Below are positions 54,966-64,000 of a DNA stretch of 64,000 nucleotides, in pieces (the stretch's first letter is position 1; every line of letters starts with the position of its first letter). Below the pieces are notes generated by a model that did no database searches, was not told the DNA's origin, and was given only the letters and a program-made list of their open reading frames with translations. The stretch spans positions 3,954,501-4,018,500 of the forward strand of contig OU696571.1 of the NCBI GenBank assembly GCA_916048095.2. Direction: 5' to 3'. The DNA is from Sacculina carcini (taxonomy: Eukaryota; Arthropoda; Thecostraca; Sacculinidae). Made by a program: the position numbers and the translations under genes.

Positions 54966-55747
54966 CCTCATTCGGTCTTCCTGAGGCACTAACCGATGCA
55001 GACACCACATTACATCCTAATCCTTTGCGGGAGACGTCCTACGATATCACGTCACTGATATCATTCATTGATGATAAGGTCCCCATACTGTTTCCTCAGC
55101 AACGATCTGCCTATACGGCAATCATGGATGATGCCACCCACAAAAGAATTGGACTGTATTTAATTGATGCGCCTGGGGAAACAGGCAAAACGTTTGTCAT
55201 CACTCTTTTGCTGGCTAAAGCTCGTCAAAGGAGAGACATTGCTGTGGCGGTGGCAAGCTCGGGAATCGCTCCCACATTGTTGCCTGGTGGTCGCACCGCC
55301 CACACGACTTCCAAAATTCCAATAAATCTCGACACAATTGATGAACCAGTATGCAATATCATTAAGACCTCAGAGACGGCGGAGTTCTTAAAAAGATGCG
55401 CATTGATCATCTGGGACGAAGCGACAATGTCTCACAAAAAGTCTCTCGAGGTAGTCAACAGGACATTGATGGATATACGCGACTCAATTATGTTGACGGG
55501 AGGCATCACAGTAGTGTTGGCCGGTGATTTTCGGCAAACATTGCCAGTTGTTCCTCGAGGAGCGAAAGCTGACGAGATTGCAACATGTCTCAAATCGTCC
55601 ATTCTCTGGAGACACGAGAACATCATGCAATTCTCCACAAATATGAGAGCGCAATTACACGGGGACCACATGGCTGAAACTTTTGCAACAACAATGTTAC
55701 AACTCGGAGAAGGTGAGCTAGGCGTACAAATATGCACACAAACTTAG
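54960..55747 (+). pseudogene. Helitron PIF1-type helicase, N-terminal half
   Basis: The frame (LTSFGLPEALTDADTTLHPN, then 55025 onward) carries Walker A APGETGKTF, ASSGIAPTLLPGGRTAHT, the Walker B-like LIIWDEATMSHK, VVLAGDFRQTLPVV and HENIMQFSTNMRAQL. This is the PIF1/RecD-like 5'-3' helicase that unwinds DNA for Rep. The Walker A has E where G or P is usual (GETGKT). The frame stops at 55747, where a ~970-bp insertion separates it from its C-terminal half. Confidence 0.88.
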
Positions 55748-56719
55748 TGTTCCTAATGAGACTACGAATAAAAGCGGGTGGCATTAATCAGAGTGGCTAT
55801 CCTGACCAGAAAAACAGGGAATATTTTCGTGTGGGAAAAGCACGACTGAGGAAATATATTTAATGTACAAAAAGGTATTTGAACACAAATAACTACATCA
55901 AAGAAACCATCATCCATAAAACCAGTTCTAAAAACAGGTTACAAATAAAAACCAATTAATTTGGCTCAACTTTCTTTGACCTGCCGCCATTATTTTCTAA
56001 ATCTCTACATCTGCAAAAACTTTTTTTTTATAAATTATTTTGAAAAAATAACATGGTTTAAAAAAGAGTTTAAATCAAGTGGTTTAACCAGCCGCCTATA
56101 CCAGCAGGCTACTTGCTATACAAAAGGTATTTGAACGCAAATCAATCAAATCTATCTTTCATAGAGACTGTTCTAGAAAGCATTGTTTCATTGAAAAAGC
56201 GTTAGTTTGAATACACGTTTGTCAAAAAAACACTTGACCAGCTTGTCTTGTTCTGTTCTCAATATTTTATGAATCTGTACATTAATAAAACGAATTTAAA
56301 ACCAATTTGAAAAACAGCAATCATTTTTTCAAAAAAACATGGTTTCTTTAAAAAAAAACATGATTACTCAATGACTTTGTTTTGTTCTGCTGACAAATTA
56401 TTTCAAATATCCACATCATTAAAAACATCTTTGAAAACATGTGTTTTCTCAGTGAATAATTTCTATACCACCGGACCCGAATGCACTTTCAAATAGTCGC
56501 CTGAGGTATTTATTGATAAATATTGTCGTTTTTTATATTATTATCAAATTATCTTTGAAATCAGACACGTAAAGATGTACACAACGTCAATTAAACTCGA
56601 TTCTATGTACTAAAATCCAACATCCGATGACAATTGGGGCTAATTCTGAAAAAAAAACTACAAAAATATGTTTTTTTGCAAAAAACGCAACCAAAAAAAC
56701 GTTTTTTGCATCACTAGTC
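55748..56719. mobile_element. AT-rich insertion in the helicase, hAT-like right end
   Basis: The insertion lies between helicase codons that would otherwise be nearly adjacent. It is AT-rich and non-coding. Its right end, CGTTTTTTGCATCACTA at about 56700-56718, resembles hAT ends of the TAGTGATGCAAAAA type. The left end (TTAGTGTTCCTAATG) matches only weakly and no 8-bp duplication is visible. The part from 56202 on is present in inverted form at 57989-58502. Confidence 0.6.
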
Positions 56720-57461
56720 ATCGGTCAATCAACTCGTCAACACTGTCTTCCCCAATGTGACCACAAACTACACCGACACCGACTGGCTGTGTGAGCGAGC
56801 GATTTTGGCGCCCAAAAACTCAACAGTGAACGAAATAAATGAAAACCTGATGAGATGTTTGCCAGGCGCCGAATTCACGTTCAGATCAATCGAATGTGTC
56901 GTGCAGGAGTTTAAGGCAGTGAATTATCCCGTAGAATTTCTCGACTCTCTCGACATTCCCGGACTTCCTCCTCACAAGCTTACTTTGAAGGTAGGCTCAC
57001 CAATTATGCTAATGAGAGACCTCTCACAATCTGAGCTTTGCAAGGGCACCAGACTTGTCGTGAAAAACCTCAACAGGAATGTTATTGAGGCCAAAATAAT
57101 TACAGGATCAGGAAAAGGACAATATGTTTTTATTCCTCGCATACCACTCATCCCGTCGAATACTCCGTTCGAGTTCAAACGCATTCAATTTTCAGTGCGC
57201 TTATCCTTTGCCATGTCCATCAACAAATCGCAGGGACAAACACTCAAGGTATGTCGACTACAATTGGAAGAGGGTTGTTTTTCTCATTGTCAACTGTACG
57301 TTGCGGCTTCACGAGTTGGCAGTCAGAGAAATTTACATTGTTGGTCATGTTTCCTGGAGCACAAACGTGTAAATTACTCTGACTGCCAACTCGTGAAGCC
57401 GCAACGTACAGTTGACAATGAGAAAAACAACCCTCTTCCAATTGTAGTCGACATACCTTGA
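56715..57461 (+). pseudogene. Helitron helicase, C-terminal half (plus-strand arm)
   Basis: It continues the helicase: [91 protein letters not shown] and [10 protein letters not shown]. After NLH the frame leaves family sequence ([11 protein letters not shown]), because it crosses the loop of the palindrome and then reads the opposite arm's antisense. Confidence 0.88.
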
Positions 57462-57988
57462 GTGTTTGTCCCTGCGATTTGTTGATGGACATGGCAAAGG
57501 ATAAGCGCACTGAAAATTGAATGCGTTTGAACTCGAACGGATTATTCGACGGGATGAGTGGTATGCGAGGAATTAAAACATATTGTCCTTTTCCTGATCC
57601 TGTAATTATTTTGGCCTCAATAACATTCCTGATGAGGTTTTTCACGACAAGTCTGGTGCCCTTGCAAAGCTCAGATTGTGAGAGGTCTCTCATTAGCATA
57701 ATTGGTGAGCCCACCTTCAAAGTAAGTTTGTGAGGAGGAAGTCCGGGAATGTCGAGAGAGTTGAGAAATTCTACGGGATAATTCACTGCCTTAAACTCCT
57801 GCACGACACATTCGATTGATCTGAACGTGAATTCGGCGCCTGGCAAACGTCTCATCAGGTTTTCATTTAATTCGTTGACTTTTAAGTTTTTGGGCGCCAA
57901 GATCGCTCGCTCACACAGCCAGTCGGTGTCGGTGTAGTTTGTGGTCACATTGGGGAAGACAGTGTTGACGAGTTGATTGACCGATGAC
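57244..57988 (-). pseudogene. Helitron helicase, C-terminal half (minus-strand arm)
   Basis: A second, inverted copy of the same half. After [15 protein letters not shown] it continues [13 protein letters not shown], which fits the normal family ending (…APxGxTKNxVY). So the ~30-bp loop belongs to this orientation. It differs from the plus arm at several codons ([13 protein letters not shown] against TVNEINENLMRCL). Confidence 0.88.
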
Positions 57989-58502
57989 TAGTGATGCAAA
58001 AAACGTTTTTTTGGTTGCGTTTTTTTTGCAAAAAAACATATTTTTGTAGTTTTTTCAGAATTAGCCGCAATTGTCATCGGATGTTGGATTTTAGTACATA
58101 TTATCGAGTTTAATTGACGTTTTGTACATCTTTACGTGTCTGATTTCAAAGATAATTTGATAATAGTTTAAAAAACAACAATATTTATCAATAAATACCT
58201 CAGGCGACTATTTGAAAGTGCATTCGGGTCCGGTGGTATAGAATTTTTTCATTGAGAAAACCCATGTTTTCAAAGATGTTTTTAATGATGTGGATATTTG
58301 AAATAATTTGTCAGCAGAACAAAACAAAGTCATTGAGTAATCATGTGTTTTTTAAAGAAACCATGCTTTTATGAAAAAATGCAATGCTGTTTTTCAAATT
58401 GGTTTTAAATTCGTTTTATGAATGTACAGATTCATAAAATATTGAGAATAGAACAAGACAAGCTGGTCAAGTGTTTTTTTGACAAACGTGTATTCAAACT
58501 AA

Positions 58503-58620
58503 AGTTTCAAACGTGTATTCAAACTAAATGTTTGCCGAAAATCACCGGCCAACACTACTGTGAGAAACGACAAACAGAAACGACTGCAGCATTTTCAAAT
58601 TCGGCCCGAAGGTCCGAATT
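58503..58620. repeat. Right junction of the palindrome and 23-bp hairpin
   Basis: A small duplication, TTTCAAACGTGTATTCAAACTAA, lies directly outside the right arm. Then comes GAGAAACGACAAACAGAAACG, shared in inverted form with 30500. The 23-bp hairpin at 58598-58620 is the inverse of the one at 30449-30471. Confidence 0.8.
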
Positions 58621-59110
58621 GATTATTTTTTTGCCCTGCACTGATTGCAAATTTTCTAAATGTCTGTTTGTATCCTATCTCCTCCTAAACCATTGGACCG
58701 ATTTTGATTAAACTTGGTTCCTAAGGGTAAAATAGATGCAAGAAGGTCATAGGTTGGGTTTTGTTGACCTCCGAGGTAATTTTCAAGGTCATTGAGATCA
58801 TTTGTGTCTGTTTACCATATCTCCTCCTAAGCCACTGGACCGATTTTGATGAAACTTAGTCCCTAGCGGTAAAATGGATGCAAGAAGGTCATAGGCTAGG
58901 TTTTGATGACCTCCGAGGTCATTTTAAAGGTCATTGAGGTCATTTGTGTCTGTTTACCCAATCTCCTTCTAAACAACTGGACCGATTTTGATGAAACTTG
59001 GTCCATAGAGGGTAAAATGGATGCAAGAAGGTCATAGGCTAGGTTTTGTTGAACTCTGAGGTCATTTTTAAGGTCATTGAGGTCATTTGTGTCTGTTTAC
59101 CCTATCTACT
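58621..59110 (+). repeat. Tandem repeat of the CTGGACCGATTTTGATGAAA type
   Basis: Three to four units of about 120-140 bp are marked by CTCCTAAACCATTGGACCG, GATGCAAGAAGGTCATAGG and GACCTCCGAGGTCATTTT, the inverted counterpart of 30003-30448. In both blocks the array sits between the hairpin and the Helitron internal units. Confidence 0.87.
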
Positions 59111-60750
59111 CCTATACCCTATCTCCGGAAACTTTTTTGTCTACACTGTAAGTTAACTTTTTAATTTTAAAAATAAAACCAAAAAAAGTTAGAGCGCTGA
59201 AAAAACAAAATGAACCCTGAAAAATGGGAAAATTTTGGTCAATTTTCTGAAGACTACTCTTCCTAAACCAGCAATGGTACAACTACAAAAATTATACCAC
59301 TGTGTAGAACATTTTCTGTTCCACTCAACAAACTATAATTTATACCCAAAAAAGGAATTTAAGACATTTAAAATGGAAAAAAAACTCAATTTACATTCAA
59401 AATAATATTTATACTCCACGCGTCCGATTTTCTATACTTTTTTCTCCATTTCTCAAAAAATAATTCTCACACATCTAAATAAATAATACCATCATGCTGG
59501 AAAGTGTGTGTTCTACAGCACGGTATAACTTTTAACTTTCCAAAGTGTATTAAAAACAAGTTACAGCAGTGTGAAGTGTAAATGACTAAGTCAAAAAGGC
59601 AAAATTAGCACACATGAACGTGAATATTTTGGTCAATATTTCGCTATCTATTCCTCATAAACCAGCTATGGTACAGCTATAAAAATTATACTATTGTGTA
59701 GATAATTTTGTGTTCTAAGTAAGTTAGTTCTAAGTAAGTAAGTATGTAAGTAAGTAAGTAAGTGTGTTCTAATTAAGTAAGTTACGGCGGTGTAGAGTCA
59801 AAAGGACATATTGCCAATTTGTCAGCTATTACGCGCACTTGCGATTACACAGGAATATACTACTGTGTAGATAATTTTGTGTTCTACAAGATAAGCTATA
59901 ATTTATACCCACAAATGATACAAAAAACGTGTAAAATTGGCAAAATTCTCAAATACATCCAAAATTACACTTGATCACCGGGCGTCTAAAATTAATTCAT
60001 TTTTCTACTATTTCTCAGTAACTGTTTGTTACACATAAAAATAAATTATACCATCGTGCTAAAAATCTTGTTTTCTACAATACGGTATAATTTGTAATTT
60101 TCCAAAGGATATCTGAAGGAAGTTACGGCGATGTAAAGTCAAAATGTCATGTTGCCAATTTGACAGCTATTATGCGCACTTGCGATTACACATGAATATA
60201 CACTGATTTAATTTCACTGAAGTCCAATCACAATTTACGCACTTGCGATTACACATAAATATACTGCTGTGTAGAAAATTTTGTGTTCTACAAGATAAGC
60301 TATAATTTATATCCACAAATGATACAAAAAACGTGTAAAATTGGCAAAATTCTCAAATACATCCCAAATTACACTTGAACACCAGGTGACTTAAATTAAT
60401 TCATTTTTCTACTATTTCTCAGTAACTATTTGTTATACATAAAAATAAATAATACCATCGTGCTAGAAATGTTGTTTTCTACAATACGGTATAATTTGTA
60501 ATTTTCCAAAGTGTATCTGAAGGAAGTTACGGCGGTGTAAAGTCAAAATGTCATGTTGCCAATTTGACAGCTATTATGCGCACTTGCGATTACACATGAA
60601 TATACACTGATTTAATTTCACTGAAGCCCAATCACAATTAAGAATGCATCATATTAGCTCCAAGCATGGATGGTGTGGTCTTATTGCGTACAGTTTAATT
60701 AATGCTACACTATACTGAATATAAAGGCTTTATTGTCCTCAATAACGTTC
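59111..60750 (+). mobile_element. Helitron internal region with tandem units
   Basis: From CTTTTTTGTCTACACTGTAAG onward this matches the internal part of the large copies, including units marked GTTACGGCGGTGTA at about 59782, 60120 and 60526. A local GTAAGTAA tetranucleotide expansion (about 59716-59765) replaces part of one unit. The block continues to AAGAATGCATCATATTAGCT and the GCACGACGGGCGGGTAAAATG module at 60750. Confidence 0.8.
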
Positions 60751-63610
60751 CGCACGACGGGCGGGTAAAATGCTACTGGGAACAAAGTAAACTACTGAAT
60801 TTAACTGTGTAATTTAATTGGTTTAATTTCAAGTTGCATAAGCATAAGTTGCATAAGGATATGGGTTGCAATATCATGTAATGCCAACTTATGCTGTTTT
60901 AGCGGAAGCATTAACCTGGAATTATAGAGATGACAGAAAGTTGCATTGTTTTGACAGTGTTACACTTCTGAATTACTACACACGAAGGACGGGTGTGAAT
61001 TTGAGCAGTGTTGAGGGAAAAAAATTCGTCAATAATTAAAACAAGAATTTACACATTTATATTTTTATATTGGATAAGCTTTTTGATTTTTGATTCATTA
61101 TATTTTATTAATAGTTCCGCACGACGGGCGGGTTCAAATACGAGGTTGTTCGAGGAAAAATATTTTGCCACATCTAACATAAACACATTCATATTTAGAC
61201 TTTTGTATTGGTTAAGACTTTTTATGGGCTTGCTTTTTTTAATTTTTTAATTTGTATTAGTAATTTTATTAATTCAATATTTATTTTACTTTTTGTTCTA
61301 TTTGTTCCGCTATACGGGATGGTTTCAATGCTAGATGATGTTAATTTATAAATATACTTTGGAAACATTATGATAAATTTTTTTTTACAATTTTCATTTT
61401 TCGTGTCTGAATTTTTAATTATTCCGCACGACGGGCAGGTTTAAATATGAAGCGGGTTGATGGATAATATTCTGTCAAAATTAAAATAAAAACATCCATA
61501 TTTGGACTTTACTATTAGTTAGAATATTTACAGCTTTAATTTGTTTGCTTTTTAATTTGTATTCATTTTCTTTTATGGATTGAATATGAATAGATTTTAT
61601 GAATTGTTCCGCACGACGGGCGACTTTACATTTATATATATAATGAATTATCTGTGTGTGTGTGTGTATGCTTGGATACGAGGTGACATAACTGAGCGGG
61701 TTCAATGATATAGATCAGGGGTTTTAAACGTAAACGAAACGATGGATCATTTTTATGAAATAAAAATGTCCCGCGGGTAGCAACTATAGACAATAGAACG
61801 TTCAATTTCACCGTGTATAATGAATTCATATACAAAACTAACGGAGTTGACTTCAAGATCCAGAACAAATCGTGTTCGAGTTCTGAATTATCCCGCACGA
61901 CGGGTGGGTTTAAATATGAAGCGGGATGAGGGAAAATTTTGTCAAAATTAAACTGAAAATCATTACATTTACACTTTTCAATTGATATCCTTTGTTTTAT
62001 TAATTGTTTTGCACGACGAACGGGTTTAACTGCTAGATGAGAACTTGAATTAAATTATATATAATTAAATCGCATTATACAATAGATGTGAATTAATCTG
62101 TCTTACAGTTTGGTTACTATATTATATTGGCGGTATTCGAGAACATTATTGGTGGGCCGCGTGTTTGATACTAAAAGGGGATGAGATGATATACGATAAG
62201 ATGGGATGGTTGGGTTGGGTTTGGTAGGATTGGGTCAGGTTATATTGGGTTTAATATGAATGCGGAATATAATGTATGTATATGAATTTTTTAGCAGTAA
62301 ATATTGTACTGGCAAAAGTATAAGAGTACTTGTGCAAATGATGTTGGGGAATGATGTTAAGTTATGCATATATTTTGGAAACATCATGATGAAAATATTT
62401 CACTTTTCATCATTCTTCATTATTTCGTGTTTAAGTTCTGAATATTTCCGTACGACGGGCAGACTTAAATATGACGCTATTTGAGGGAAATATTTTGTCC
62501 AAATATATAAAAAAATATTCACCTTCATACTTTTCTATTAGATAAGACTTTTAATGGGTTTACTTTTTTCTTTTTAATTTTTATCTCTATTTGTAATTTG
62601 TAATATTTTTATGAATATCAATTTTTATAAATATGAATTTCATTTCATGAATTCCTCCGCACAACGGGCGGGTTTTAATGCTATATGAGAACTTAAATTA
62701 AATAATATATAATTAAATGGCAATATTCAATAAATGTGTATTAATCTGTCTTACAGTTTGGTTTCTATATTATACTGGCGGGCTGCGAGAACATTATTGG
62801 TGGGCCGCGTGTTTGATACTAAGAGGGGATGAGATGATATACGATAAGATGGGATGGTTGGGTTGGGTTTGGTAGGATTGGGTCAGGTTATATTGGGTTT
62901 AATATGAATGCGGAATATAATGTATGTATATAAATGTATATGAATGTATGTATATGAATTTTTCGGCAGTTAATATTATACTGGTAAAAGTATAATAGTA
63001 CTTGTGCAAATGATGTTGGGGAATTATGTTAAGTTATAAATATATATTGGAAATATTCTGATGAAAATGTTTCATTTTTCATCATTTTTCACTATGTCGT
63101 GTTTGAGTTCTGAATATTTCCGTACGACGGGCAGGCTTAAATATGATGCTATTTGAGGGAATATTTTGTCCAAATATATAAAAAAATATTCACCTATATA
63201 CTTTTCTCTTAGATAAGACTTTCAATGGGGTGACGTTTTTCTTTATAATTTGTATCTCTTCTATTTTTAATTGAATATTAATTTTATTATATTAATTGCT
63301 CCGCACGACGGGTTTCAATGCTAGATAGTGATGTTAAGTTATCAATATATTTTGGAAACATTATGATGAAAAAGTGTAGTCATTTTTCATTGTTTCGTGT
63401 CTGAGTTCTGAATTATTCAGCACGGCGGGCAGGTTTAAATATGAGGCGGTTTAGGCAAACTAAAATATACATACATATTAAAATATATAAATTTAGACTT
63501 TGTTATTGGTTCACTCCACTCTTCTTTAATTCATATTCCTTTTCTCATATGAATTGAATACAAATTGAATAGTATGAATTGTTCCGCACAACGGGCGGGT
63601 TTTAATGCTA

Positions 63611-63611
<1 letters not shown>
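60751..63611 (+). mobile_element. Helitron 3' modules, final CTAG at 63608-63611
   Basis: Successive 3'-type modules (ACGGGCGGG or variants) lie at about 60755, 60985, 61120, 61310, 61430, 61605, 61900, 62020, 62455, 62660, 63125, 63300 and 63425. The last ends GCACAACGGGCGGGTTTTAATGCTAG in two parts. A short 5'-type start (ATGAATTATCTGTGTGTG) lies at about 61640. A ~600-bp direct repeat is also present: GGTGGGCCGCGTGTTTGATACT at 62149 and 62799, with the same following text. Confidence 0.75.

Positions 63612-63655
<44 letters not shown>
63612..63655. repeat. (TA)n microsatellite after a Helitron CTAG
   Basis: About 21 TA dinucleotides directly follow the CTAG at 63608-63611, a situation also seen at 28199 and (in front of a 5' end) at 19976-20030. 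Confidence 0.93.
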
Positions 63656-63656
<1 letters not shown>

Positions 63657-64000
63657 GGAACATTTACATGAAAACACACTTTGTCACGAACACAACTCGA
63701 AAATTTCATTCACACAAACCTTTTGAGTTATGATATATGTGTATATGTTGCGTATGTATGTATATATGATGATGTTGTGAATGTGCATACATATGTAGTT
63801 AATCATGGGTGGTTTGGGTGTGTGTGTGTGTGAGCGTGTGAATGTTCATATTGTACTGAAAAGCCTGATGATGTATATCTTGATGGATGAGCAATAAATG
63901 CAATTTACTTTACTTTACATACACGGTATGGTTGATGCTTCGTGTGTGTGTGTGTGTATGTGTCGGACTTTTGGAATCGCCTCTGTCACGTGCAGCGCGC
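63656..64000. other. Possible LINE or SINE 3' end with TTTAC tail
   Basis: GATGGATGAGCAATAAATGC contains a polyadenylation-type AATAAA and is followed by TTTACTTTACTTTACA (63905-63919), which looks like a pentameric 3' tail. Nothing else is recognised. The remaining sequence is TG-rich and the last 30 bp begin CCTCTGTCACGTGCAGC, weakly like the start of the 4166 repeat. Confidence 0.3.

Larger units (their letters stand above)
56202..58502. repeat. 2.3-kb palindrome with about 1.13-kb arms
   Basis: The left arm runs about 56202-57338, the right arm about 57369-58502, with a loop of about 30 bp. Both arms hold the helicase C-terminal half and the adjoining part of the AT-rich insertion. So the insertion preceded the inversion-duplication. 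The arms differ by scattered substitutions and small indels, so this is not a simple sequence mirror of one molecule. Confidence 0.92.

Overview
This window is non-coding, transposon-dense DNA from a metazoan, probably an invertebrate. No host protein gene can be supported. Every long reading frame belongs to a mobile element or to a stop-free tandem repeat. Evidence for an animal genome: L2/CR1-type and endonuclease-bearing LINEs, a Ty3/gypsy pol, Helitron Rep/helicase pieces, hAT-type MITEs with 8-bp target duplications, a tRNA-derived SINE, and many (TG)n and (TA)n tracts. A short AACCT (TTAGG-type) run near 38.78 kb would fit an arthropod, but it is only a few units long and is weak evidence.

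Layout. 0-5.5 kb: a broken LINE RT, a 30-bp minisatellite, two hAT-type MITEs, dispersed repeats and a SINE. 5.5-24.9 kb: an almost continuous, head-to-tail and nested field of non-autonomous Helitrons. They share one 5' end (TC, then TATA-rich sequence and TCTG repeats) and a GC-rich 3' module with ACGGGCGGG, often ending in CTAG. Two 3.2-kb copies (13.2 and 20.0 kb) are nearly identical. 24.88-28.0 kb: a young 5'-truncated L2-like LINE with an unbroken frame, inserted inside one of these Helitrons. 28.2-30.5 kb: a large inverted repeat with a hammerhead-like motif, then a minus-strand Helitron block ending in a hairpin.

30.5-33.9 kb: fragments of two further LINEs and a copy of the dispersed repeat from 3 kb. 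35.9-36.55 kb: a 30-bp minisatellite. 36.6-38.5 kb: a minus-strand LINE remnant with a restriction-like-endonuclease-type C-terminus. 38.7-38.9 kb: nested hairpins around the AACCT run. 40.8-43.7 kb: a decayed Ty3/gypsy pol plus a putative 3' LTR. 44.2-53.0 kb: scattered MITEs, SINEs, local duplications, a piggyBac-like remnant and a LINE 3' end.

53.2-58.5 kb: a degenerate protein-coding Helitron (HUH Rep plus PIF1-type helicase). Its first ~400 bp match the short Helitrons elsewhere, so it is the probable type of the autonomous donor. Its helicase end lies in a 2.3-kb palindrome. 58.5-63.6 kb: a plus-strand Helitron block arranged as the mirror image of the 28.5-30.5 kb block. The autonomous Helitron would supply Rep and helicase in trans to the short copies. 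All copies of that protein seen here are broken, so any current activity must come from elsewhere in the genome.
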